Part shown: one piece after another, positions 37,457 to 44,338 of the stretch
How the letters are laid out: the number at the start of each line of letters is the position of its first letter
Numbering within the stretch: the first letter of the stretch is position 1
Notes under the pieces: generated by a model
Database searches by the model: none
Seen by the model: only the letters and a program-made list of their open reading frames with translations
Told to the model about the DNA's origin: nothing
Made by a program: the position numbers and the translations under genes
Origin: Microbacterium trichothecenolyticum
GTDB lineage: Bacteria; Actinomycetota; Actinomycetes; Actinomycetales; Microbacteriaceae
Assembly: GCF_030818955.1 (NCBI RefSeq)
Contig: NZ_JAUTBF010000001.1
Span: 2,914,001-2,978,000, forward strand
Reading direction: 5' to 3'
DNA: 64,000 bases

Positions 37457-38966
37457 GGCGCTCGACCGGCTCGTGCAGCACGCGCACGAGACGCGGGTCG
37501 TCGTCGTCGGCGGCGGGATCTCCGGACTCGTCGCCGCCCGCGAGTGCGCCAAGGTCGGTCTGCAGGTCACCGTGCTCGAGGCCTCCGACCTGTTCGGCGG
37601 GGTCCTGCGCACCGCCGAGGTCGGAGGACTCACGCTCGACGTGGGCGCCGAGAGCTATGCCACCCGCGGCGGCGTCGTGCGCGACCTGCTCGCCGAGTTG
37701 CATCTGACCGACGCGATCGTGTCGCCGAACCCCGCCGGGGCGTGGGTCGCGGGCGTCCCCGGCGTCGGGGCGGCGCCGCTGCCGAAGGGCGGGGTGCTCG
37801 GCATCCCCGACAACCCCTTCGCTCCCGACGTGCGGCGCATCATCGGCTGGTCGGGCGCGTGGCGGGCGTACGTCGATCGCGTACGGCCCCCGCTCACCAT
37901 CGGCCACGCGCACAGCCTCGGCAAGCTCGTGCGCTCGCGCCTGGGCGCACGCGTCCTGGACCGTCTGGTCGCCCCCGTCACCAGCGGCGTGTACTCCGCA
38001 CGGCCTGACGACATCGACGTCGACCTCGCCGCCCCCGGCCTGAACGCCGCGCTCACCCGCACCGGCTCGCTCACGGGTGCCGTCGCCGATCTGCGCGGAC
38101 GGCGGACGCACGCACGGCCCGCCGATGCCCCGGCATCCGATGTGCCGGTCGCCCCCGGCTCGGCGAAGGCACCGGCCCCGGGTGGCGCCGTCGAGGGTCT
38201 CGCAGGAGGGATGTCGCGCCTGGTCGATGCGCTCGTCGCGGGCCTCCGCGACAGCGGCGTCGATCTCCGCACCGGAGTCGGCGCCGAGAGCCTCACCCGC
38301 ACCGATGCCGGGTGGTCCGTCGCGACCTCGGTCGACGACGCGCCGCTCGCCGCCCGCGCCGTGATCGTGGCCCTCCCCGAGGGGCCGGCGCGCGCACTCC
38401 TGGCCCCGGTGGTCGCCGGACTCGAGCCGGGCGAGCCGGTCGCCCCTGTCGTCGAGGTGGTGACCCTGGTGGTGAACGCCCCCGTGCTCGACCGCGCCCC
38501 GCGGGGCACCGGCGTGCTGACGGTGCCCGGCAGCCACACCGCCAAGGCCCTCACCCATTCGAGCGCGAAGTGGGACTGGGTTCGGGATGCCACAGAGCCC
38601 GGCATCCATGTCGTGCGCGTCTCGTTCGGCGCGCAGGGCGAAGAGCCCGCGACCGCCGCCCTCGACGACGACGGTGCCGCACGCCTCGCCCTGGCGGAGG
38701 CCGCCGCACTCCTGGGCGTCGAGCTGCCGGCATCCGCCCTCGTCGCCTCCCACCGCTCGCGTTACGTGCAGTCGCAGCCGGCCGCCACCATCGGACGCGC
38801 CGCCGTCACCGCCGCCGCACGCGGTGCGGTGCGCGCCGTGCCCGGCCTCGGCGCGACGGGCGCGTGGATCGCCGGCACGGGGTTGGCCCAGGTGATCCCC
38901 GACGCGCGCGACGAGGCCGATCGGGTGCGCAGCGCCGCGCTCTGGCACCCCGGTCGCTTGTCATAG
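37449..38966 (+). CDS. hemG: Coproporphyrinogen III/protoporphyrinogen oxidase
   Basis: A 505-residue FAD enzyme (HemY/CgoX type). The dinucleotide-binding motif is VVVVGGGISGLVAARECAKV (about 16-35), followed by EASDLFGGVLRTAEVGG. The C-terminal FAD contact is GARGATGAWIAGTGLAQVI-like (LGATGAWIAGTG). In actinobacteria this enzyme oxidises coproporphyrinogen III to coproporphyrin III, fitting with HemQ at 48800. A mid-protein linker of about 25 residues (near 218-240) is Ala/Pro-rich. It overlaps hemE by eight bases. After it the heme locus is interrupted by the RiPP cluster. Confidence 0.93.
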   Translation: MSEALDRLVQHAHETRVVVVGGGISGLVAARECAKVGLQVTVLEASDLFGGVLRTAEVGGLTLDVGAESYATRGGVVRDLLAELHLTDAIVSPNPAGAWVAGVPGVGAAPLPKGGVLGIPDNPFAPDVRRIIGWSGAWRAYVDRVRPPLTIGHAHSLGKLVRSRLGARVLDRLVAPVTSGVYSARPDDIDVDLAAPGLNAALTRTGSLTGAVADLRGRRTHARPADAPASDVPVAPGSAKAPAPGGAVEGLAGGMSRLVDALVAGLRDSGVDLRTGVGAESLTRTDAGWSVATSVDDAPLAARAVIVALPEGPARALLAPVVAGLEPGEPVAPVVEVVTLVVNAPVLDRAPRGTGVLTVPGSHTAKALTHSSAKWDWVRDATEPGIHVVRVSFGAQGEEPATAALDDDGAARLALAEAAALLGVELPASALVASHRSRYVQSQPAATIGRAAVTAAARGAVRAVPGLGATGAWIAGTGLAQVIPDARDEADRVRSAALWHPGRLS

Positions 38967-38976
38967 TCGTAGCCGG

Positions 38977-38992
38977 ATGACACCTGTCATCT
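38977..38992 (+). promoter_or_regulatory. Operator palindrome upstream of the RiPP exporter operon
   Basis: GATGACACCTGTCATC has seven-base arms (GATGACA/TGTCATC) around CC. Ten bases after its TGACACCTGTCA core comes GTGACGAGCGGGTC. The same core and spacing recur before the precursor gene (41519-41530). It starts 11 bp after the hemG stop and 72 bp before the ABC ATPase gene. Confidence 0.7.
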
Positions 38993-39048
38993 CCACCCCG
39001 TGACGAGCGGGTCTGATATGCGGCGCTCTCCGAGGGGAGGGTGGGGAC

Positions 39049-40044
39049 ATGACCAGGATCACCACCGTTCCCGAACGGATCTCCTCGACTCGTCTCGCGC
39101 GAGAGGTCGTGCTCCACGTCGATGGGCTCGTCGTCGACTACGCCGGGGTGCGTGCGGTCGACGGGATCGACTTCGAGGTGCGCCGAGGCGAAGTGTTCGG
39201 TCTACTGGGCACCAACGGCGCAGGCAAGACGACCACCCTCGACGTGCTGGAGGGATTCCGTGCCCCGACGTCGGGTGCCGTGCGTGTGTTCGGAGTCGAC
39301 CCGTTGGTGGAGCGAGACCGGATCTCGCCCCGCATGGGCATCATGCTGCAAGACGCCGGCTTCTTCGAAGACCTCACCGTTCGCCAGACCGTGCGGTCGT
39401 GGCGCCGGTTCTACGCTCGGCCGCGCGGGGTCGAAGAAACATTGCAGATGGTGGGGCTGGAGCACCGCGCCACCGTGCGCGTGAAGCAGCTGTCGGGGGG
39501 TGAGCGACGCCGACTCGACCTGGGCCTGGCGCTCCTCGGGCATCCCGAGGTTCTCTTCCTCGACGAGCCGACCACGGGCATGGACCCTGAGGGACGCCAC
39601 CGCTGCCTGCAGATCGTGCGTGACCTGGTCGAGGAGGGCCTCACCGTCGTGCTCACCACGCACTATCTCGAGGAGGCCGAGCAGCTCGCCGATCGCGTCG
39701 CGATCATGCACCGCGGCCGGATCCGCACGCAGGGCACGCTCGACGAGGTGCTCGCGGCCCACCGCACCAGTGTCATTCGCTTCGAGCTCGACCCCGCTCG
39801 CGTGACCGAGGCCGCCCTGACCGCCCTGATGTGGTCGCCGGGCGCGCACGTTCAGCGATCCGCGACGACGACGGCGGTGTCCATCGACAGCGCTGACCCG
39901 CAGGCCGACCTCGGACGGCTGCTCGCCGCCGCCGATCGCACGGGGGTCGCCCTGGACGCCCTGACCGTGACACGGTCCTCCCTCGAAGACCTGTTCCTCG
40001 CCCTGGCCGATGAGGCCGCCCCCACGCAAGGAGTCCCGGCATGA
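39049..40044 (+). CDS. ABC transporter ATP-binding protein (RiPP export/immunity)
   Basis: A 331-residue ATPase. Walker A is GTNGAGKTTT, the signature is QLSGGERRRLDLGLAL, Walker B is VLFLDEPTTGMD, and the H-switch is TTHYLEEAEQLADRV. The C-terminal extension resembles CcmA/DrrA types. It forms an exporter with the permease at 40041 (ATGA overlap). Its position next to a lanthipeptide precursor and synthetase suggests peptide export or self-protection. An operator shared with the precursor gene lies upstream. GAGGGTGGGGAC precedes ATG 39049. Confidence 0.9.
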   Translation: MTRITTVPERISSTRLAREVVLHVDGLVVDYAGVRAVDGIDFEVRRGEVFGLLGTNGAGKTTTLDVLEGFRAPTSGAVRVFGVDPLVERDRISPRMGIMLQDAGFFEDLTVRQTVRSWRRFYARPRGVEETLQMVGLEHRATVRVKQLSGGERRRLDLGLALLGHPEVLFLDEPTTGMDPEGRHRCLQIVRDLVEEGLTVVLTTHYLEEAEQLADRVAIMHRGRIRTQGTLDEVLAAHRTSVIRFELDPARVTEAALTALMWSPGAHVQRSATTTAVSIDSADPQADLGRLLAAADRTGVALDALTVTRSSLEDLFLALADEAAPTQGVPA

Positions 40045-40889
40045 GCGCCGCCGTCGTCCTGCGCCCCCGTGTCGCCCCGGTCGATCTCGTCCGGATCGCG
40101 CGACTGCTGCCGGCGCAGATCGCCCTGAGCCAGCTCGTCTACTGGAAAGACATCGCGTTCGCCCTGGTCGGCGCGGTCATGCCCCTGGCGCTCGGGCTCC
40201 TGCCGGCCGCCCTAGCCGACGCCGACGCCCGGATCGGTGCCGTCCCAGCGCGCGCCTGGCTGCTTGCGGGCGGACTGTCGGTGGCCGTCGTGTTCGTCGT
40301 CTACAACGTCATCAACTCCGCTGCCCGCCGCCGAGAGCAGCGCATCTACAAGCGGCTGCGATGCGCCCCGGTGCCCGCCCATGCGGTGCTGCTTGGCGAG
40401 GCAATCTCGGCATCCATTCCCGCCGTCGTCCAGGTCGCGGTGATCGTCGTTGCGGGCCGCCTGTGGCTTGGCGTCGACTGGCCGGCGAACGGGCCGCTGC
40501 TCCTGGTTGTTGTGGGCGTGGGACTGATCTCGCTCACCATGCTCGCCTTCGGCGTCTCCGGGTTGCTGCCCTCGGGCGAGGTGGCGACGTGGATCGTCAC
40601 GCCGGTCCTGGCAGCCCTGTTGTACTTCTCGGGGGCGTTCGGCGCTCTGCCCGACAACCCGGTGCTGACCGCCGTGCACCCCTACATCCCATCGGCGGAG
40701 ATCGTCGACACGGTGCGCACGGCCTACCTCGGGCACGCGGTGACCGGGCAGACGCTCGGCCACGAGGTCGGCCTGACGGGAGGCTTCGCCACCACCTGGC
40801 ACGCCCTTGTGCTGCTGCTGGTGTGGGCCGCCGGGGGCCTCATGCTCTTCAACTCGTTCTTCCGCTGGGACCCCCGGTCGTCCCGCTGA
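40041..40889 (+). CDS. ABC-2 type permease (RiPP export/immunity)
   Basis: A 282-residue membrane protein with six predicted helices. Features of the ABC-2 fold are LVYWKDIAFALVGAVMPLAL, RREQRIYKRLRCAPVPAHAV (the coupling loop after helix 2) and TPVLAALLYFSGAFGALPDN. It should pair with the upstream ATPase. No peptidase domain is present, so leader removal must be done by another enzyme. It is followed after 47 bp by a 38-codon gene. Confidence 0.88.
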   Translation: MSAAVVLRPRVAPVDLVRIARLLPAQIALSQLVYWKDIAFALVGAVMPLALGLLPAALADADARIGAVPARAWLLAGGLSVAVVFVVYNVINSAARRREQRIYKRLRCAPVPAHAVLLGEAISASIPAVVQVAVIVVAGRLWLGVDWPANGPLLLVVVGVGLISLTMLAFGVSGLLPSGEVATWIVTPVLAALLYFSGAFGALPDNPVLTAVHPYIPSAEIVDTVRTAYLGHAVTGQTLGHEVGLTGGFATTWHALVLLLVWAAGGLMLFNSFFRWDPRSSR

Positions 40890-40936
40890 CGACGCCTCTC
40901 ACCCTCACGATCACATCGCAGACAACGGAGATCACC

Positions 40937-41053
40937 ATGGACCTGAATGCCCTTTTCGACCAGTTCGGATTCGTCGCAGGCGTCGTCCTCGGCGTCGCGG
41001 CGGCTGCCTTCGCTTTCGCTCGCAACGTGCTGCGTCGGCGTCGTGAGCGCTGA
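40937..41053 (+). CDS. 38-residue single-pass membrane peptide in the RiPP cluster
   Basis: The frame starts at ATG 40937 behind GGAG (spacing 8) and ends at TGA 41051-41053. It begins MDLNALFDQFGF, has a hydrophobic helix VAGVVLGVAAAAFAFA, and ends in a basic tail NVLRRRRER. It lacks Cys, Ser and Thr, so it cannot be a lanthipeptide core. It is more likely an immunity or transporter-accessory peptide. Its last codons overlap the GTG start of the next gene, which suggests coupling. Confidence 0.6.
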   Translation: MDLNALFDQFGFVAGVVLGVAAAAFAFARNVLRRRRER

Positions 41054-41579
41054 GACACCGCGGGTGACCGGGCGAGCCGAAACCGCGACCGCCATGGTCG
41101 CGGTTTCGGGCTCCCCCGCGCTGCGTCTACGCGGGCTGAGCGCGGATGCCGGCTCGGAGCCGTTGGACATCGACGTCGCCGTCGGAGAGCTATGTTTCCT
41201 GCCGGTGGACGCCGCCGAGGGGGCCGCCATCCTGCGCGTGCTGGCGGGCCACGCCGCCGCCGTGCAGGGACGGGCGATCACGCCCGCCGGCAGCGTCGAC
41301 GTGAGCGTGCCCGGGCACGTGGCCGTCCTGACCCTGAGCGAGCTGGAGGAGGCGGCCGCTGCGGGATCATCCCCCACCCGGATTGTGGGCCTCATCGACC
41401 CCCTGCGCGTCGCCGGGGCCGACCCGGCGGCCGAGGGGCGTGCGCGCGACCTGCTTGTCTTCCTCACCGCTGTGGAGGGGCGCACGATCGTGGCATCCGG
41501 GCGCGCACCGGCTGACGATGACACCTGTCAGATCCTCGTCGTGACAAGCGCGTCGGAAAAGGCTGATACCGGGCACTGA
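41043..41579 (+). CDS. Degenerate ABC-ATPase-like protein without Walker motifs
   Basis: A 178-residue protein from GTG 41043 (alternative ATG 41094). It follows the pattern of an ABC nucleotide-binding domain: LRLRGLSADAGSEPLDIDVA, GELCFLPVDAAEGAAILRVL, AGHAAAVQGRAIT, and later RIVGLIDPLRVAGADP. The Walker A position reads PVDAAEGAA instead of GxxGxGKS/T. The Walker B glutamate is Pro (IDP). No LSGGQ is seen. It may be a non-hydrolysing partner of the exporter ATPase, or a decayed gene kept in frame. The precursor operator lies inside its 3' end. The homology is my reading, not a search result. Confidence 0.55.
   Translation: MSAETPRVTGRAETATAMVAVSGSPALRLRGLSADAGSEPLDIDVAVGELCFLPVDAAEGAAILRVLAGHAAAVQGRAITPAGSVDVSVPGHVAVLTLSELEEAAAAGSSPTRIVGLIDPLRVAGADPAAEGRARDLLVFLTAVEGRTIVASGRAPADDDTCQILVVTSASEKADTGH
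41517..41569 (+). promoter_or_regulatory. Operator and promoter of the RiPP precursor gene
   Basis: TGACACCTGTCA at 41519-41530 is followed after ten bases by a -35-like GTGACA (41541-41546), a 17-bp spacer and a -10-like TGATAC (41564-41569). The precursor ATG is about 70-80 bp downstream. The palindrome is the same as at 38979-38990. The site lies within the 3' end of the preceding gene. Confidence 0.65.
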
Positions 41580-41606
41580 GGGTCGAATCGGCTCTCCGCG
41601 AGAGTC

Positions 41607-41622
41607 GAAGTGTCACCACTTC
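41607..41622 (+). promoter_or_regulatory. Hairpin in the precursor 5' leader
   Basis: GAAGTG (41607-41612), TCAC loop and CACTTC (41617-41622) form a perfect 6-bp stem 15-24 bp before the precursor start. It may stabilise the leader mRNA. Confidence 0.4.
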
Positions 41623-41636
41623 ACCTCAGAGAACGG

Positions 41637-41738
41637 ATGCCGCAGATGACCATGGACGACCTCAACCAGCTCCCCGCCGTCGAGACCGTCAGCGAGAGCG
41701 CCGCGGCGTGGTCGTGCTGGAGCGGCATCTGCTTCTGA
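41637..41738 (+). CDS. Class III lanthipeptide (labionin-type) precursor peptide
   Basis: A 33-residue peptide from ATG 41637, or 30 residues from in-frame ATG 41646. The leader is MTMDDLNQLPAVETV and the C-terminal part is SESAAAWSCWSGICF. Within it Ser-Cys-Trp-Ser-Gly-Ile-Cys fits the Ser-x2-Ser-x2-Cys arrangement from which class III synthetases make labionin. A second Cys and two more Ser are available upstream. The leader contains a DLNQL stretch reminiscent of the hydrophobic LxLQ motif. It sits behind a promoter with the shared operator, is followed by a stem-loop, and is flanked by exporter, two-component system and LanKC gene. Identity as the substrate is inferred from this context. 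Confidence 0.75.
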   Translation: MPQMTMDDLNQLPAVETVSESAAAWSCWSGICF

Positions 41739-41750
41739 GCGTCGGCCGGC

Positions 41751-41801
41751 GGGGATGCCGCAGCCGCCCCTCACAACGCGGCGGGGAGCGGTGGCATCCC
41801 C
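41751..41801 (+). terminator. Stem-loop between precursor and histidine kinase genes
   Basis: GGGGATGCC (41751-41759) and GGCATCCCC (41793-41801) form a perfect 9-bp stem, extendable with mismatches. It lies 13 bp after the precursor stop. A partial terminator of this kind commonly raises precursor transcript level over the downstream genes. Confidence 0.5.
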
Positions 41802-41837
41802 GTCGGGCTCGATGGTGCCGGTGAGCTATGGTCACTG

Positions 41838-42989
41838 ATGATGAGCACTTCGGACGGGATCCTCGTCGCCTGGTGGCGTCGCCTGTCCGGCGAGTCGCGT
41901 GCCAGCATGGTCGGGGCAATCGCTATCGCGATTTTCCTCCTGCTGCTGGCTCTGGCCACCGCGCTCTCGACCCCGGCCCTCTCGATCGCCGTCAATGCCG
42001 TCCACGCCGCTGCCGTGTTGGGTGTCGGCTGGATCTTCTTCCACTGCGTGCGGGTCGTGCTGGGCAACGCCGTCCCCCGGCGACTCCTCGTGACACTTCT
42101 GCTCGCGGGCATTCCGGTGCTCGCGGCGGCGTGGCTCTACGACTGGACGCTGGGATGCGTGTGGGTCGCTTCGACATTCCTCGTGCTCAGGGGACGGTGG
42201 GCGCTGACCTGCCTAGCCGTGACCTTCGCCAACCTGGTCCTCGCCCTGCTGGTGCTCCCCGGCAGCAACGATCAGAGCTTCGAGCTGATCGTCTCGCTCA
42301 CCCTATTCACGATCTTCGCGATCTATGTACCGATCCGGCTCGTGGTCGTCTCCGACGGCCTCGTTCTCAGCCGCGAAGAGGTGGCCCGCCTGCACGTGGA
42401 CCGCGAGCGCTCGCGCATCTCGCGAGACCTCCACGACTTGCTCGGGCGCACCCTGGTGGCCGTATCGATGCGTCAGCAGGCCGCTCTGCGCCTCGTAGAG
42501 CTCGATCGGGCCGAAGAGGCGGCTCAGCAGATTCGCGCCGCGTACGAGATCGTCGCCGAGGGACAGGCCAAGCTGCGGGCCCTCACTCACGGGCCGACCA
42601 TCGCCGACCTCCGCGCGGAGGTGACCAGCGCGAGCGAGCTGTGCGCGCGCATCGGCATCGAGTGGGATGCCCAGGTCGAAGACGTCGGCTCGGAGCAGTC
42701 GCAGCGTCTGGCCGCCGTGGTTATCCGAGAGGCCGTGACCAACATGTTGAAGTACTCACGCCCGACGCACTGCTGGCTACGCCTGCGTGAGGAGGCCGGC
42801 ATGCTCGTGCTGTCCCTCGCCAATGACGGCTGTCCGACCGATCTCGTCCTCAACCCCGCCGGCACGGGCCTGCGCGAGCTTGGGTTTCGTTGTGAGAGCG
42901 TCGGGGGGACGCTCGATGCCCGAAGCCCCCGCCCGGGAATCTTCCGGGTGCTCGCCCAGGTTCCGACCCTGATCGACCAGGAGGCGTGA
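41838..42989 (+). CDS. NarL-type sensor histidine kinase of the RiPP cluster
   Basis: A 383-residue kinase. About five membrane helices occupy residues 20-170. They are followed by the HisKA_3 dimerisation helix with phospho-His in RSRISRDLHDLLGRTLVAVS (about 194-213) and an HATPase_c domain with N-box VIREAVTNMLKYS and a short G-rich segment AGTGLRELGFR. The lack of a large extracellular domain suggests sensing within the membrane, as for bacteriocin or cell-envelope signals. The stop codon is immediately followed by the response-regulator ATG. Confidence 0.92.
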   Translation: MMSTSDGILVAWWRRLSGESRASMVGAIAIAIFLLLLALATALSTPALSIAVNAVHAAAVLGVGWIFFHCVRVVLGNAVPRRLLVTLLLAGIPVLAAAWLYDWTLGCVWVASTFLVLRGRWALTCLAVTFANLVLALLVLPGSNDQSFELIVSLTLFTIFAIYVPIRLVVVSDGLVLSREEVARLHVDRERSRISRDLHDLLGRTLVAVSMRQQAALRLVELDRAEEAAQQIRAAYEIVAEGQAKLRALTHGPTIADLRAEVTSASELCARIGIEWDAQVEDVGSEQSQRLAAVVIREAVTNMLKYSRPTHCWLRLREEAGMLVLSLANDGCPTDLVLNPAGTGLRELGFRCESVGGTLDARSPRPGIFRVLAQVPTLIDQEA

Positions 42990-43604
42990 ATGTCCTCCGT
43001 TCTCCGTGTGTTCATCGCGGAAGACATTGACCTCGTCGCCGAGGCGTTCGAGGTGCTTTTGAGTATCGAACCCGATATCGAGGTCGTGGGTCGGGTGAAC
43101 CGCGGAGACCTTGTGGTCGAGGCCGTTCTTCGTCTGCGTCCCGACGTCGCTGTGCTCGACGTCGACATGCCCGGGTTGACGGGCATCGAGGCCAGCGCGA
43201 GCCTGCGAGCGGCCGGCGTGGACTGCAAGATCCTGCTGCTGACGGCGCTTCCCGGCAGCGGACACATCCCACGCGCGTTGGCTGCCGGTGCCAACGGCTA
43301 CCTGGTGAAGTCGACGACCGGCGCACGCCTCATCGAGGCCGTCCACACAGTGGCCGCCGGCGGCACCGCGATCGACCCCCAGCTCGCTGCGGATGCCCTG
43401 CGTTCGGGCGCCAGTCCGCTGACCGAGCGCGAGGTCGAGCTGCTAAAGCTCGTGGGCCAGGGGTTTGCCACCGAAATCATCGCCGAGCGGATGTTCCTCA
43501 CCAAGGGGACCGTGCGCAACTACCTCTCCAACGCGATGACCAAGCTCGGCGCGGCCACCCGCGCCGAGGCCGTGGCCCGCGCCCGCGAGCGCGGCTGGCT
43601 GTAA
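42990..43604 (+). CDS. NarL/LuxR family response regulator of the RiPP cluster
   Basis: A 204-residue regulator. The receiver domain carries acidic residues AEDIDL and phospho-Asp in VAVLDVDMPG, with Thr in LLLTALPG and Lys in GYLVKSTTGARL. The C-terminal LuxR helix-turn-helix is SPLTEREVELLKLVGQGFAT through KGTVRNYLSNAMTKLGA. It is encoded directly after the kinase. The TGACACCTGTCA dyads before the exporter and precursor genes are the natural candidates for its binding sites. Confidence 0.93.
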   Translation: MSSVLRVFIAEDIDLVAEAFEVLLSIEPDIEVVGRVNRGDLVVEAVLRLRPDVAVLDVDMPGLTGIEASASLRAAGVDCKILLLTALPGSGHIPRALAAGANGYLVKSTTGARLIEAVHTVAAGGTAIDPQLAADALRSGASPLTEREVELLKLVGQGFATEIIAERMFLTKGTVRNYLSNAMTKLGAATRAEAVARARERGWL

Positions 43605-43680
43605 CCGGCTGCGAATGCGAGCCCGTCTCGACGAGGCGCGCACGCTCGCGCCCCGATCCCCCGTTCAGGCTCGCAGCCGG
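43605..43680. terminator. Bidirectional inverted repeat between regulator and SagB genes
   Basis: CCGGCTGCGA (43605-43614) and TCGCAGCCGG (43671-43680) are a perfect 10-bp pair directly after the regulator stop, spanning the stop of the convergent SagB gene (43665-43667). Confidence 0.5.
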
Positions 43681-44336
43681 GCGGAGCGGGCACCCCAGTC
43701 ACCGCCCGGATAGCGGGCCGACCCCGCGGCATCCGAGGGGGGAAGCATTCGCGAAGCCGCCGGGGCCGAGCCGATGATGAACTCGCCCACCGAGGACTCC
43801 CGCAGATAGTCCAGCCCGAAGGCCGCCACCGAGGTCTGGCTGTCTCCGCTGCCCAGCCCGCACGCGCCGATCTTCATTGCGGATGCCACGAGGTACATGG
43901 TCTGATACAGCGCTCCGACGTGCTTGAGCGAGACTGCGTAGGCCATCGAGCGGTACTTCCACTGCAGCCGCTGGAAACGGGAGGTGAAGGTGAGGAGGGC
44001 GTCGGGGTGCACGTCACCGCCGGCCGAGAGCGCCGCCGCCGTTAGCAGTTCGCCGCGCTGCGCCTCGGTGGTGCCGAGCAGTCGCAGCCGATGGGTCTCG
44101 GGCTCGTAGTGATAGCAGCCGGGAGCCAGCCCCGCGACCCGTGCAGCGGTGACATAGACCTCCAGCTCGTAGGCGGCACCCCCGGTCGGGTACGGTCGGC
44201 GCGTGGCCTGGTACGGCATCCCCCGCAGGGGGCCGTACACGTCTTTGATGCGGCAGCTCCGGAAGAGGAACTCGCCCAGCTCGGCGAGCGTCAGCGGCTC
44301 CTCCCCGAACGTGCGGCACGAGTGTCGGGTTTCCAT
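43665..44336 (-). CDS. SagB-type nitroreductase-family dehydrogenase (RiPP tailoring)
   Basis: A 223-residue FMN-dependent oxidoreductase. The N-terminal ETRHSCRTFGEEPLTLAELG and the block MPYQATRRPYPTGGAAYELE are typical of SagB-like proteins. The FMN-contact regions are VGALYQTMYLVASAMKIGAC and VGEFIIGSAP. SagB enzymes oxidise azolines to azoles, but no YcaO cyclodehydratase is encoded here. With a lanthipeptide synthetase as partner it might instead reduce dehydroalanine or oxidise a residue of the peptide. Its start lies two bases after the LanKC stop, so the two are one operon. Confidence 0.85.
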   Translation of the reverse strand: METRHSCRTFGEEPLTLAELGEFLFRSCRIKDVYGPLRGMPYQATRRPYPTGGAAYELEVYVTAARVAGLAPGCYHYEPETHRLRLLGTTEAQRGELLTAAALSAGGDVHPDALLTFTSRFQRLQWKYRSMAYAVSLKHVGALYQTMYLVASAMKIGACGLGSGDSQTSVAAFGLDYLRESSVGEFIIGSAPAASRMLPPSDAAGSARYPGGDWGARSARLRA

Positions 44337-44338
44337 CG

